From the NCBI GenBank assembly GCA_959347315.1, contig OY365806.1, forward strand, positions 38,529,439-38,593,438: a stretch of 64,000 nucleotides of DNA, read 5' to 3'. Each line of letters starts with the position of its first letter. The first letter of the stretch is position 1. The DNA is from Bimastos eiseni. Lineage: Eukaryota; Annelida; Clitellata; Crassiclitellata; Lumbricidae. A program made the translations under genes and the position numbers. This document shows positions 1 to 11,144 of this stretch, piece after piece. The notes beneath the pieces are model-generated. The model searched no databases. It was not told the origin of the DNA and was given only the letters and a program-made list of their open reading frames with translations.

Positions 1-420
1 AATGAGACAGACTGCGTCTAGGAACCGCACCGTCAACACGGTACTGTAGACCCGGCACCTCCCGTACACGTGACTTCTACAGCGTCGCACCGACCTGTCC
101 TTCGACTTGACAGACGGCACCGGACAAAACAGACTGGACCCAGGAACCGAACTGTCTCTGTAGACCGAGAACGACCCCGTACAGTCTGGCTTCCACAGAC
201 AACGAACAGCAATGAGCGACTTGGTAACGAACACCACCGCTGCACCACAGACGTCCAGTCAACACCAACACTTGTCATTCACTTGCCGTCGACCCGTACA
301 GCGTTGTTGGTTATCGACTGCGCCAAATGTGAGCTCCTAACTTGAGCTGCACTGTCTTAGCTGAGTTGTAACCTCTTTCGATGATAAAAGCACGACTAAC
401 TTTATTAATATTATACATTA
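1..420. other. No gene recognised; degenerate internal repeats
   Basis: This stretch is richer in G and C than what follows and repeats words such as acagact, aggaaccg and ctgtagacc at irregular spacing. Several frames stay open for 60-90 codons, but the translations are low-complexity Arg/Thr/Ser mixtures with no family resemblance. I read it as a decayed repeat rather than a gene. Confidence 0.3.
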
Positions 421-427
421 TATACAT

Positions 428-626
428 CGACAAAAACAGACACCAGTCGTCTACAATGTGATTGGTTCTGCGTACCATTCTATTTATAGCATCCTATCCC
501 TACACAGTTTAATAATCACAATTATTCATCATTATATGCACTATATGACAAAAACAGACACCAGTCGTCTACAATCTGATTGGTTCTGCGTACAATTCTA
601 ATTATAGCGTCCTATCCCCACACAAA
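428..626. repeat. Two-copy tandem duplication, period about 118 bp
   Basis: A block of about 80 bp beginning gacaaaaacagacaccagtc at 429 recurs at 547 with only a handful of differences, and both copies end in cctatcccnacaca. The two copies are close enough that the duplication is probably fairly recent. No coding content is seen. Confidence 0.75.
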
Positions 627-1176
627 TTCTGATATCAATATCCTAGCACCTATGACAAATAATATTAATAAAAATAATAATAATAATGATAATTAAAGTT
701 TTATATAACATAATGAATCGTTTATCTCTATTTTGTTGCTTGGTAACTTTGATTTAATAATTATGACATCCATGTCACGTCATCAGTCAACCCAAGTTGT
801 CTTTTTTCGAAGATATTTAGGCCAACATTGGGTTTGGTTATAATTAACAGACTTCAATATTATTATTATAAGTTTCTTTGAAGAATATTTATTATTATCC
901 ATCCAAGATAAGTTCTTCGAAAAATTATCTGTCTAGTACTGAATTTTATATTTGGCCTATATTCGAAATTCAAATAGGGAACAAAATGTGGGAGTGCCAG
1001 ATTATTGCTGGGCACAGGGCGCAATTTTAGCTTGGTCCAGCCCTGCCCTTGACCATTCTTTTTGAGTGCAAGTAATTCACAGTTCCAGTTTAGCTTACGT
1101 CGTACAATTACCCCAGAAATGTGAGCTAGATCTAGTAACAGTATCTTACACAGGCCCTTTCAGAGGTTCGAGGAGG

Positions 1177-1758
1177 CCCGGGCGCGTATTAACATTCTAT
1201 ACACGAATTCAGATATGCATATTCATGACCTATGAGTCCTCTTGTTCATTGGATGCTGGAGAGCCGCTAATAATAATGTCCTTTAAAATAAGTATGGTCG
1301 TTGCTTGCCCCCAACACAACAGCCAAGATGGTGGATAGTGGCTTATTTTGTGAGCTTCCTTTTCAAAATGAGTGCATAACTAATAGCGAAAAGAAAATTG
1401 AAATTAGAGCGAAGCTAAGATGTGCAGAGGATGTTCACACGTCGCTGCGTTGTTACGTTGTTATTTAACGGTGCGTAAGCCATGGAGGTCAAGTGTTGAA
1501 AGAGCAGCCCTTTATTCTGCATACATATACATATAAGTGGTAATAAATTTAAACTAAGTTTTATCAAGGGCGTTAAAGAATTATAAACAAGAAAAGCAAT
1601 TATAAAACGCATAACTAAATGATCAGCCACGTGTTTGCTCATTAGTAATACGTCACTGGTAATGAATATTTATTAACCTACCATGTCATCCAATGAACAG
1701 CAGGACTTATGAATATGCATATCTGAATTCGTATATAGAATGTTAATACGCGGCCCGG
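1177..1758. mobile_element. Foldback/MITE-like element with about 75-bp inverted arms
   Basis: The arm at 1182-1255 (gcgtattaacattctata ... ttcattggatg) is found in reverse complement at 1687-1755 with few mismatches and one small indel. The 430 bp between the arms has no recognisable protein. This is the layout of a non-autonomous foldback or MITE-type DNA element; the outer limits and target duplication could not be fixed. Confidence 0.6.
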
Positions 1759-1976
1759 ACCAATCACAAATGTAGGTCCCTCAGTCTTCTAACTCTTTGT
1801 CATATTGAAATTACAAATGGCAAGGCATATAGACCAAAACGGAAAAATCTAAGATAAAATTTCAATTAATAACAAATTATGTAACAAATGCTTGTGTAAC
1901 AAAATTCTTTTCGTCCTTTTTGTTTTGCAAATGATTTAATTATTTTTAGACGAATCTACTTTTCATGCAATATCAC

Positions 1977-2340
1977 AGTTTATATTATGTAAGCATTGTT
2001 CAGTCCATTCAGCTGTTGCTGTTCAATTGTTGAACGAGGGTTATTTTTGATTTGTGGCAATACATTGAAAGTTCTTTCACCAGAAGTCACTGATGCTGGA
2101 AAACTGATTAGTGAAAATATGCAGCGCAACAGGGATATTGGAGAACACTGCGGATAGACCAAGTTAAAGTAAGCCTATTTATCTTTCAGTGGGAAAGATA
2201 TGATGTCGGTTTGCATTCTTCTTTGAAATTAGTGCCATGAACTCTTCTAACATCTCATCCCCAAGATCTTGTGAGTTTTTTTGTCATAATGCTGTTGACA
2301 TCATCGTCAGTCAAATTTTTAAACTCTCAAAGAAATGTAA
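1977..2340 (-). pseudogene. hAT transposase, C-terminal dimerisation domain relic
   Basis: On the minus strand the stretch at 2162-1983 encodes a block matching the hAT C-terminal dimerisation region: a hydrophobic run with FPASVTSGERTFN, then IKNNPRSTI and LNGL. In intact hAT transposases the same place carries L-P-V-S-x-A-S-x-E-R-x-F-S followed by I-K-x-x-L-R-S-T-M and R-L-N-x-L. Further upstream on the same strand (2340-2170) short pieces in other frames continue the similarity, so the copy is frameshifted. It lacks the BED finger and catalytic core. This is a dead fragment of a host-genome transposon; the hAT subfamily cannot be named. Confidence 0.65.
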
Positions 2341-4035
2341 ACACATTACAAATACCATCTAATGAGTGAAACTGGTGTTGTAAACCTGATTGTAGGCTAC
2401 GAAAGTGAGGATTATAGATGAATTATCATCTATATTTAAGTTAGGCTATTATTAATAGCCTAACTTTTTCATCTGATTTTCATTCATTTATTCATTCATT
2501 ACAGAGATTTATATAGATTTCAATTGAAACTATAGTATACTAAGTTATTATTTGAAATTCTAATCTATAGCAGAAGAGGATACTGTTTGAGATTATATTA
2601 AGTCTATTAAAAGAACAATATCAATTACTGTTTGGTTGGCCTAGGCCTTAAGATAACATGGCACAGTCATGTCTGAACACTGCGGTTGTGCTCAACATTT
2701 CGTCCATATTGTTTGAAAACTAAATAATCACAGAATTTACTTGTTTTCCTTTAAAATAATCCCGTATTTCTTAATATTATCGAGGCGGCGAGACGTATTT
2801 GAAAACAAAACACCCATTAACACATTTGCAAATATTATTTTAATATTAGAATATTCTAAGATTATGTAATTAGTGTACTCGAAGAGATGATTTTTGTCTA
2901 TCGTCTCTTCCAAAGGTATATGGTGGCGAGCGGTGATAAGTCGTTGTGGGTAGCTGGCGTTTCTCTTCAGTGGGTGTAAGTTCGTTTAGCCACAGAATCA
3001 GCGAAGACTTTTTGAGGTTACGATATATTAAAAACGCAAACGTATATTCACAGCAAACTGGTTTATGTAATATTAAATGACCCGATCCGCCCTCAGTCAG
3101 ACAACTCCGGCATCAGGTCATGCGTTTAGAGATGCTCAGCAAATCTCGTCTGTTGCACTCCGCACTCTCCTTGCCTATTGACTCCTTCTTGGGCGAATCC
3201 CTCATTTTCGCCCGCGTCCCATATTTATATCCTTCCTCTCGCCCCCTGTCGGATGTCTGCTTAATCTCTTAATCTGTCACCTCTGCCTCTCTTGCTTCCA
3301 TCGTCCTTCTGGACCGTCCTCCTTCGAGTTATTTGTCCCATCTCTCGTCACTACCTCGCTTCCGTCGCCACGCCCTTGCCCATAATCTCCCATATTGTGT
3401 CTTTCTACGTCTCCTTCCTGTCTCTCTATTTATCCCTCTATCTCTTGCTGTCAGATGCGCGAATCTGGTAATGCGCTGGGAGTTGTATTAATTAAGCCAA
3501 TTACAGAAGCGATTTATTAGCGGTCTGTCATCTACATGTAAAGTTCATTAAGTGCATAGCCGATCTGAATATTCTGTAGTCCAGCTTGATTCAAATGTTC
3601 ACATGAAAAATAATAGCTACAACTACATTTAAACTAAATAATACATTGTTATAATACATAATAATCATATAGCCTCCGTCGATTGCGCAACTTGTAGTGT
3701 CCTTTATTACACTACAATTAGACTCCATTGGGGCTGCATTTATTTTGGTTATTGTAGAGAACCCGCTTGATGATTTTTATCTAGAAAACGTCAGTCACCT
3801 GTTGTTCGTTAATATTATTTATTGCAATGGTGTTGGCTCGCAAATGAATGTGATGAATCTGATAATGCCGATATTTTTTAAAATGTATTCTTGTTCGTTA
3901 AACTCGTTATTAGAAGTAAAATAAAAAAAAATAGTATTAAGCACTAGTATTAAAGAACTTAGTTGATTTAATTTTATGGGCCCATATTATTTTGAGGCCC
4001 CTCTTGAAGTAGAGGCTCGGGCCAAGTGGCCGACC
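2341..4035. other. No gene recognised; pyrimidine-rich tract at 3150-3470
   Basis: Mostly AT-rich unique-looking DNA. Between about 3150 and 3470 the plus strand is strikingly rich in C and T (many ctctc, cttcc, tccct words) without a regular period. A 75-codon open frame at 3697-3924 has no family resemblance. I see no exon with good splice signals or RNA gene. Confidence 0.4.
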
Positions 4036-4044
4036 TGGTCGCCT

Positions 4045-4112
4045 CTGATAGGGCCTGGCCAAAACAGCTTCACCAAAACGGCTGCGCCAAAACGTCACTT
4101 AGGTCTACCGAT
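4045..4112. repeat. GCGCCAAAACG short-period array, copy 1
   Basis: Three phased units of 15-17 bp, each containing (g/a)CCAAAAC: ggccaaaacagcttc, accaaaacggctgc, gccaaaacgtcac. The same unit and the same edge (ggctgcgccaaaacgtcac) recur at 11612-11674, 15300-15400 and 28618-28719. The array stands about 140 bp before a long CAGCTTCTA satellite. Confidence 0.7.
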
Positions 4113-4244
4113 CATGCATCTAGTCAGATATACGTCTGTCCATCGTCACCGCTTTCATACAGAAAGATATGTTTCCGTCATTCCTGCTTCCACCTCTACA
4201 GCATTATTTTAATCACTCAGACGTCTAATTAGTCAAAATTCCTA

Positions 4245-5110
4245 TAAACAGTCCAGCTTCTAGTAAGGCATAAATATTTCATAATTCCTGTTCTCTTAAA
4301 ATACATTCTTTTCATCAACTAAGTTCAAATTTTACATAATTAATATTCTTCACTCCAACTTCTAGTTAAAATGTCTTTTCACCACTCCATCATCTGCTCA
4401 AGCATAATTCGTTTCATCGGCTGAGCTTCCATTTAGTCAATCCAGCCTTCAATTACGCATTACTGTTTTTTTAAACCGACTCCCAGTTTAATAAACCTTT
4501 TTATTAGTTCTTTTCATCAATCCGGTTTTCTAGTTTTACAGAAGTCTATTAATCGATCTAGCTTCTAGTTAAACCATATCCTTTGTCATCAATCCAGCTT
4601 CCCTATGGCAGAATTCTTTTCATCCAACTTCAATTTAAATAAAAGTATCTTTTAGTGATTCCTATTCATTTAACAGCATTATTATCATCATCAATAAAGC
4701 TTTTAGTTAAACATTACCTTTTCAACAATCCTCGTGCAGGTTGAAGAGGATTATTTTCATCAATCCGGAGTCTAATTAAATTAGATTGTTTTAATCATTC
4801 CCGCTTCCATTGTAACCGCATTTTTATCATCATTGCATCTTCCATTTAAGCGACATTCTTTTCGTCAGTCCAGCCACTAGCTAAGAATTTTTTCATCGAT
4901 CCACCTTCTGGTTGAACATAAATGCTTTTCATCAATCCGGCTCCTAGTTCAAAATAATTGTCTTCGTCTATGCAGCTTCTAGTTAAACAGAATTTTGTAA
5001 TAATTCCCGCTTATGTTAAAAGAACACTCACCTCAGCAATCCCTTTGTTCTTATATTTTAATCATTCTAGCGTCCATTAAAAATGTTTTCATGAATTCAG
5101 TTTCTAGTCA
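4245..5110 (+). repeat. CAGCTTCTA satellite array, copy 1 (about 18 units)
   Basis: Degenerate units of about 35-50 bp follow the pattern: ttttcatcaatccagcttct, then agttaaacat plus a variable at-rich piece. Similar arrays occur at 14880-15235 (reverse orientation), 28190-28620 and 35955-36185. There is no coding potential. The unit divergence suggests an old tandem array or the repetitive interior of a larger transposable element. Confidence 0.75.
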
Positions 5111-5147
5111 GCTAAGAAAAAAAGATAACACCCTAAACAAATGTTGC

Positions 5148-5250
5148 TGTCCGGGCAGGGGGATATTGTCTGGGGAGATTTTGTCCGGGGACTCGGGGAT
5201 ATTATCTGGGGATATTGTCCGGGGATATTGTCCGGAGTATTGTCCTGATA
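5148..5250. repeat. Minisatellite, unit about 15 bp (ggggatattgtccg)
   Basis: Six to seven units of GGGGATATTGTCCG with single-base changes, followed by gtattgtcctgatacc. In style (a 13-16-bp unit with a G/C-rich half and an AT-rich half) it resembles the gacgtttcatcc arrays at 10385-10955 and the GCGCCAAAACG arrays. Confidence 0.75.
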
Positions 5251-5850
5251 CCGCAAATCTCTTAAATAAGCCAGTATCGGAAAGAGAACCGCGGTCCACA
5301 TGCTCTCTTTCGCAGAGACGCATGACACAGAGCCTACGCTCGAATCAATGTAGCGCTAATTTTGGTGCAGTTTTGCTTTTATGATAAACGAAGTTAGTTA
5401 GCAGATATCAAACAGACAACAAAACTTAATGATTTAAAGTGATTTTAATGTGTATGCTGTAGCGTAACCCACATGTAACAGCCGTTTAAAGCTTTAAGTA
5501 ATGACGCCACGGAATACTGAGAATAGCACATGTGTAAAAATAAAATCACTGGTTCCTATAATAATTATAGGCTTACAATATCAATATTTTATCCCATGTG
5601 GCGATCTGATTGTGTTGCGTTTTTACGACATTCGAATTTCACGATAAATAGTAGGCCTATTAGTCAAATTGGCACTAGAAGCGGTGGGGTTAGATTTAAG
5701 CGAGTCATACACTTCATAGGTTACGTTGGGTCGGGTCAGATGTTTGGCTTCGGATGACTGGTCGGGCTCCTCTTGGATGGTCGGGTTGGATTGGATCATG
5801 AATATCGGACCCATGGGCAACTCTGCTCCAATCTCACTTCTCCCACCCGA

Positions 5851-6342
5851 TAAGGGGCCATCAACACATTACGCACGCAGCGAGGGGAGAGGAGTTTCAA
5901 ATTTCGGCCATTTTGCGTACGGGTGCGTATGGTGTGGGAGGGGTCCCGGAAATATGTACGCACGCAAATATAATTGTCTAATTATGACGTCCACAATCCA
6001 GAATATGAAAATCAGAACTGTAACCTTATCGCACACTATATTCCTGCTTAATAAATTTTATGTAGCATTAAAACGGTTTCAAATGCAAGTGTTGTTAGTC
6101 TATAATTCTTCATAGAAGTTAACAAATCTAAGCTTTTAAATATGATGATTAACAAAGATAAATAGCCTGTGGTAAAATCAATGTCTAATAGATGTTTTTT
6201 GCTATTTAACCTTTGCAAGGGTGGTGGGTTAAGCTCTAATGTACGTACGCATGTGGGAGAGGTCCACGAGATGCATTTTGTGCAACAGGGGAGGGGGCCC
6301 AAAAATCCTATTTTTGCGTACGTAATATGTGGATGGGCCCTA
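5851..6342. mobile_element. MITE with TAAGGGGCCATCAACACA-type termini
   Basis: The left end reads taaggggccatcaacacatt and the right end is its imperfect inverse (tgtggatgggccctaa), giving terminal inverted repeats of about 28 bp that run into acgcacgca / tgcgtacgt. The element is about 490 bp, with no transposase. A TA target duplication, as for Tc1/mariner-type MITEs, is compatible with the flanks but not clean. Internal pieces with tgcgtacg and gtgggag repeat in direct and inverted copies. Confidence 0.65.
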
Positions 6343-6699
6343 ATACCCAAATTAGCGCCTAATAAACGTTTACATCTCAGACACGGATTTTGTGTAGCGC
6401 TAAGAAAATTCGGAGGTGTGAATTACACCACATCATCGCCTCACTTCACTGACGAAACTTAAAAAAATCAAATCCTATTTGACACTCTCGATTTTACAGT
6501 ACCTTCCAAATCTCTTTAAGTGTGCAGTCACTGCCATCTTTTGTAGCGCTGCTTGCTTACAAAACCTCTGTGTAGTGGCCTGAATTTTTCTGTTACCCTG
6601 CCATTGCCAACCCTACATGACCCAGGTCCGCCCCACACAGGCTTTGTCCACACCTCAAACTCAGTCAGATGTTAATGCTTTTGTTTGGTCTTTGCACAG

Positions 6700-6937
6700 A
6701 CACATGGCTAGAGGAATCTTCAAGACGGACAGCGTCCCCTTCAGCTGTTGTAACCCAAGGGCGATTCGTCCGTGCATCCACAAGCACGTTTACGAAAACT
6801 TTCTACACTACCACTACAACCACGAGGTTGACATGACAATCTTTCAGAGAGGCTGTGCCGATGGAATGTCAGAACCAATCCGCATCGGAATCTTCAGGAC
6901 GCTTGCGTTTGTCTTCATTACAGAACTTCTGCTGCAG
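6700..6937 (+). CDS. Peripherin/ROM-like tetraspanin, internal exon
   Basis: The exon encodes part of the large extracellular loop and the start of the fourth membrane helix of a peripherin-2/ROM1-type tetraspanin, a family that shapes membrane rims such as photoreceptor discs. Seen in the translation: VPFSCCNPRAIRPCI near the start, a His/Tyr-rich HYHYNHEVD segment, then QRGCADGM, followed by hydrophobic GIFRTLAFVFITELLLQ. The CCN, PCI and RGC cysteines sit where peripherins have them. A pyrimidine-rich acceptor (tttggtctttgcacag) ends at 6699 and a donor ctgcag/gtagca lies at 6937/6938. The exon starts in a split codon and ends in phase 0. No earlier exon (membrane helices 1-3) could be found in the window, so the 5' part is either upstream of it or hidden. 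It could be another tetraspanin subfamily, but the CCNP context favours peripherin. Confidence 0.72.
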
Positions 6938-7956
6938 GTAGCACAGGTCCATTATCTGCTTATGTTTGTTTTTGCGTGTCCACGCAGCTGAATGGAATGG
7001 TATTTGTTTCTGAGGTCAATTAAGTAACTAACAGTGTCATAATACTGACGGTGAACAACTAATGTAGATATAAGGCATGAAAGAGATTTGGTGGTGATGT
7101 GATCTTGTTCGCCACTGAGTGGATTGATATCTTAAAGGGGCGCTATAGCAAGAATTTATGATTGATTAGTGATCGAGCTGTTATTGAATCTGTCAAAGAA
7201 AACAGACTTGTCGTTATATTTTGGTTTTGACGAAGTAAACGGTGTTAAAGACGTACTTGAAATGATGGCTCGCATGCAAATACGTTGCATATGAATATAA
7301 AGAAAAAGAAAAGGAGAAAACTGTTTCAAATGTGTTTGGATAAGATGAACAGTTGGTAAACTCTAACAAAGGATAGCTAAGGTTACATCCACCGCTACTG
7401 CCGTAGTCAAAATCTATTCATTACACTTTATTCTTCGTCTTCATCATCGCCACCGCCCTTATCGCCACGCTTATCTTTATCCTTATCGGCAGGATCTTGA
7501 TCTTTCTTTCCTTCGCGTTATTGTCAGAGGCTTCGTCATCGTCTTCGTCGCAAACATCTTCCAACGATCACTAGAGATTCCTAGCCATTCAATTTTCATG
7601 GTTTAATTTGCAGACTTACTATCGTCATCTTCATCTTCGTCAACTTCACCTCATTATGATCCTCGTTATTTTCACCTTCATCGACATCTTTATTGATTTT
7701 TTCCATCATCGCATTGTCGTATTCTTACTCATTGTGCTTATCATTCCTGCCATCGCCATCATTGTTATTTCTTAGTCTTTTCTATTGTCATCACCAGCAC
7801 CCTCATAAGTATCATCGTTATCGTCGCTTATGCCATCGTCATTATCACTGACATTATCATCATCGTCGTCGTGTTAGTGAACAGCCGAACATCATCATTT
7901 GCAGTATCAGAGGAATAAATAATGTTTGTTGTTCGCTATTTTGACGATTGCTTCAG
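6938..7956 (+). other. Intron of the peripherin-like gene, with tcatcg-rich tract
   Basis: The 1019-bp interval starts gtagca and ends gacgattgcttcag, and both neighbouring exons are in phase 0. From about 7420 to 7880 the plus strand is an irregular tcatcg/tcttcg/catcat low-complexity tract, probably a decayed trinucleotide repeat. No transposon protein is seen inside. Confidence 0.6.
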
Positions 7957-8178
7957 ATTTTTGTGCTGGTGGTATTTCGGTACGTTCAGACGTCGATGGA
8001 CCTGGCCATGAACTGGGGCGACCCAACTCAGACGGCTCATGGCTACATTTTCGTTTTCGGTGCGGTACCAATGCCCCCTGGAGCATCGAACGACCCAGAA
8101 GTACGACACCAGCGCCAGGAAATTCTCGCCATAATAGCCGATGCCAGTATGTTTTCCATAGGCAGCGTCTTCTTCTAG
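7957..8178 (+). CDS. Peripherin/ROM-like tetraspanin, terminal exon
   Basis: This exon completes the fourth membrane helix and the cytoplasmic tail. It opens directly after the acceptor ttgcttcag with IFVLVVFRYVQTSMD, which continues the hydrophobic run of the 6700-6937 exon; vertebrate peripherins carry a closely similar R-Y-(V/L)-Q-T-S-(M/L)-D at this point. The phase-0 boundary fits the preceding donor exactly. A tail of about 59 residues follows (GDPTQTAHGY, then PEVRHQRQEILAI) and ends GSVFF at a TAG. The tail does not resemble the vertebrate C-terminus. A LINE 3' fragment begins about 100 bp downstream, so the 3' UTR may have been invaded. No clear AATAAA is seen just downstream. Confidence 0.68.
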   Translation: MFVLVVFRYVQTSMDLAMNWGDPTQTAHGYIFVFGAVPMPPGASNDPEVRHQRQEILAIIADASMFSIGSVFF

Positions 8179-8274
8179 AAGTTCATGGGTCGAAGACCCG
8201 TAGGTGTCAATACAATCCGTCGGTGTCCTGTACAACTCCGGTTTCTGGCTGCTGCACACTCCCTGGGTCTAAAT

Positions 8275-8425
8275 TGTAATTGTAATTGAAAACTTATATA
8301 GCGCCAATCGTAATCAGAGGCGCTCACGACTCAACTCAAGGCTCGGCGGAGAACAGAAAGGTCTTAAGGCGCTTGCGAATGGCGGCAGGTGTAAGAGAGA
8401 TCAGGTCTTCCTGAAGACCCGTACG
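8275..8425 (-). mobile_element. LINE 3' end (L2/CR1-like), minus strand
   Basis: On the minus strand 8415-8340 encodes TPAAIRKRLKTFLFSAEP followed by a stop, the typical last residues of L2/CR1-type reverse transcriptase proteins (small residues, basic K-x-L-K-T-x-L-F). A short untranslated piece with tatataagttttcaatta and repeated ttacaat units follows, consistent with a LINE tail. The insert is only about 150 bp and is 5'-truncated. Confidence 0.55.
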
Positions 8426-8429
8426 TAAC

Positions 8430-9515
8430 TACTCCAATCGGAGACTAATATTGATATCTATATCCAGTGCTTCTGTCTGGTTTGCATATGATTTCTGTCG
8501 TCTTAGTTCTACACTACCGACGTATCTGCATCCATTCGATTGGACCTCCTCTAGACTTCAGGCTTGGGATAGACTCTTATGTTGTGAAGTATCTGAGAAA
8601 AATTAGCGGTTTGACATCAGTTTTACTACTACTATAACTATATTCACTTCCATCACTACTACTATTTCCACTTCCACCACCTTAATACTACTACTTCCAC
8701 TATTATTTTCGCTATTTTTTTATTTACTTATTTTGCCTGAAGTACTTCGTTCTTCCATGGACTTAAGAGATTATAACTGACATAGTTGTCCATCTTCATT
8801 ATTCAAAGAAAAAGTGCAATTGAAAGCAACCAGATTGTAACGCTGGATGCAGATAGACCAGAGGCGGAGACTTAAGGGTGGGTCAGCGGGAAACGGTCTC
8901 CTCCAAACGTGAAAGTGGGGATGGAGTAGCGTATATATCCTCACATTTCAAACGATTTGGCGTGTGCTTACTGAAGTCTGTCACATGTCTGAGGCTGGTT
9001 TTGTGGTGTGCCTGGTTGTTTCAATTTCCAAAAACAGTAAATCACCTCAGAGAGCGTTACTCAAATACAACCCTGATAGACCTGCCAACAAGTCGCGTCC
9101 AACCAACAGCGCCAGTCTAGACTGGTGTTGTTGCGCCTCTTTGTCGGTGGTTTTTGTACCTGCTCTACACACCCCTTTCTCGTCTAGACAAGAGATCGGC
9201 CAGAGCACTCCTCGTAGTTGAATCTACCTCATCTTCCTTATTAGCATCCATGCTCTTACCCGACACTCTTGAGATATAATAGCAACGAGCTTATGTAGCA
9301 ATACATTGCAAGAGGTTGCTCGTTTTTTGTTCTCGTGAAGTCACGGGTTTCCAGAACGAAGTAACTCTCTTACATAACATATTTTTAATGTCGACTTCAC
9401 TTAACTCCGTCAATTAATTCGACAAGAGCTTCAAAAAGAGCTTGACTTCGATAACAGCTCGAGTGTACAATGCACTTTCTTTTATATTACACTATATGGG
9501 GCACCCGGCGTTCGC
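8430..9515. other. No gene recognised
   Basis: AT-rich DNA with a weak tac/ctt trinucleotide tract at 8625-8720 and a few open frames of 60-85 codons at 8878-9221 whose translations show no domain, repeated cysteine or membrane pattern. No convincing exon or mobile element termini. Confidence 0.35.
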
Positions 9516-9519
9516 CCGG

Positions 9520-10055
9520 ATTGAGACAGGTTTTTGACCCTAGAGAGGAGAAAGACGGGGGCCGCGGGCTTCACCAACCCCTCTACTGGGTGTCGGAGGT
9601 GTTGCCCAAGCGAACGGCGAAGGTTTCCAGTTAATAGGTCTAAAAGTGTGCAAATGCGTACAAAATACATACCGACCTAAGGGACAGTGCAAACGTATAT
9701 CTCCCAAATCGTCCATTCATTCCCCGAGCGAACGGTGAAGGTTTAGAGTCAATAGCTGCAAAAGTGCTCAATTGAGTACAAAGAACAAACCCACCTGACC
9801 GACTGTGCAAACGTTTATCTCCCGAACAAAGGTGTGGCAGAGAGATATGACATGCATGTGTTTCGGCGAGATGATCCTGGCGACTGAGTAGGAAACTTTT
9901 CTTGAGGGGTCCTGAGACAGGTTTTGGCCCTTGAGACCAGGAGGAGGGCGGCCGCGAGTTTCACAAACCCGTCGATCGCGTGTGTCACGTGTTCCCCTAG
10001 CAAACGGTGAAGGTTTCGAGTTAATAGCTATAAAACTGTGCAATTGCATCCCCGG
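9520..10055. repeat. Direct repeat, period about 388 bp, with a third half copy
   Basis: A block of about 135 bp starting gagacaggtttttgaccct (9524) recurs at 9912, both running through a gcgaacgg(c/t)gaaggttt motif and gttaatag...aaa(a/c)tgtgcaa. A half copy starting at gcgaacggtgaaggttt lies at about 9729. Units differ at roughly one base in five to six. This is either a small tandem array or the repeated interior of a transposon. Confidence 0.7.
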
Positions 10056-10255
10056 ACAGAGACGAGAAGACAGACAGAATTCTTTACTTATATAGGTTTT
10101 AAAACAAGTCCCTCCATGTGCTAGCAATTATATCCTGGCCACGCCAGACGTTTGCGCGCCAGTGTACGGCAGGTTTGTAATAAGGATGGAACCTCATTGG
10201 ATGACAGGCCTCTAGTAGTCAATGTCTGTCTGTTCTGTATGTCTCTGTCTCTCTC

Positions 10256-10298
10256 TTCATATATATATATATATATGTATATAAATATGCGTGTGTAT

Positions 10299-10343
<45 letters not shown>

Positions 10344-10346
10344 TTT
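10256..10346. repeat. Compound microsatellite (TA)n then (GT)n
   Basis: A run of about ten TA units is followed by tgtatataaatatgcg and then about 25 GT units with two interruptions. The length and purity suggest high length variability. Confidence 0.95.
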
Positions 10347-10384
10347 ATCGTCCTCCTTCCACTTGAGGTCTTACATCCAACAAC

Positions 10385-10955
10385 GATTCCAGGACGTTTC
10401 ATCCCAACAGTTCATCCCTGAACGTTTCAACAAGTTGACTGTTCATCATAGGACGTTTCATCCATCTACGTTTCATCCACAATAATTAATGGTTTATTGC
10501 TTCACAATTTCATATCGGTTTAATTTGTCAAGAAAATGTAATATAAAGCCACGTTTATAAATTATTAATGAGACAAATGTGCGACCGATCGCAGATAAAT
10601 CAACACGTCCGAGCGTTCACTGGCCTATCCGTTCAAAAATATTTTCGAACAAATTAAGAGATGCGTCAACTTTAATTTGAACCACTAGTTAGGCTAAGGC
10701 CGATATCATAGGCCTAATTACATCAGGTGAATTGTGAGACGCGTTAACTTTCATTTGCATTGCTAGGATTAAGAGACTAATGTTTGAAGTAGTTTCATGA
10801 AGAGAAAATTACTATTAAGTAGTGAAGACATAAAACATTAATTTTTGTGGATGAAACGTCCTGGGATGAAGCGTACTATGATGAACAATGCACTTGATGA
10901 AACATCCGGAGATGAACCGTCCGGGATGAATAGTCCGAGGATGAAACGTCCGCAT
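10385..10955. mobile_element. Foldback element with gacgtttcatcc-array arms
   Basis: The left arm (10385-10480) is a phased array of 12-16-bp units: ggacgtttcatcc, acagttcatcc, gaacgtttca, gactgttcatc, ggacgtttcatcc, acgtttcatcc. The right arm (10848-10955) is its inverse (ggatgaaacgtcc, ggatgaagcg, gatgaac, gatgaaacatcc, and so on). The 370 bp between has no protein. Inverted arms made of short tandem units are typical of foldback-type elements; neither the superfamily nor a target duplication could be recognised. Confidence 0.65.
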
Positions 10956-11144
10956 ATATATCCCAACAACTTACATGCAGTATAATATTTAAATATATTA
11001 TCCAACAATTTAATATAGGTGCTGTCTGGTGAAATGATGCTGATAGCAAAAAAACACAATAACTAAGAAAGTAGCTCCAAAAACCCCAGATGACATCGAA
11101 ACTGTGGAAAATATGCTTGGCCTTGACTGTATATACATAAGTAC

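Noticed and set aside
5848..6462. Two open frames of about 100-130 codons in the GGGGCCATC element
   Set aside because: They cross both ends of a MITE and have no protein similarity.
7926..8279. 117-codon plus frame and 107-codon minus frame overlapping the terminal tetraspanin exon
   Set aside because: The frame with VFRYVQTSMD joins in phase with the upstream exon and carries family motifs; the other two do not.
10121..10421. Open frames with Thr-His or Val-Cys dipeptide runs
   Set aside because: They are translations of the (TA)n/(GT)n microsatellite.
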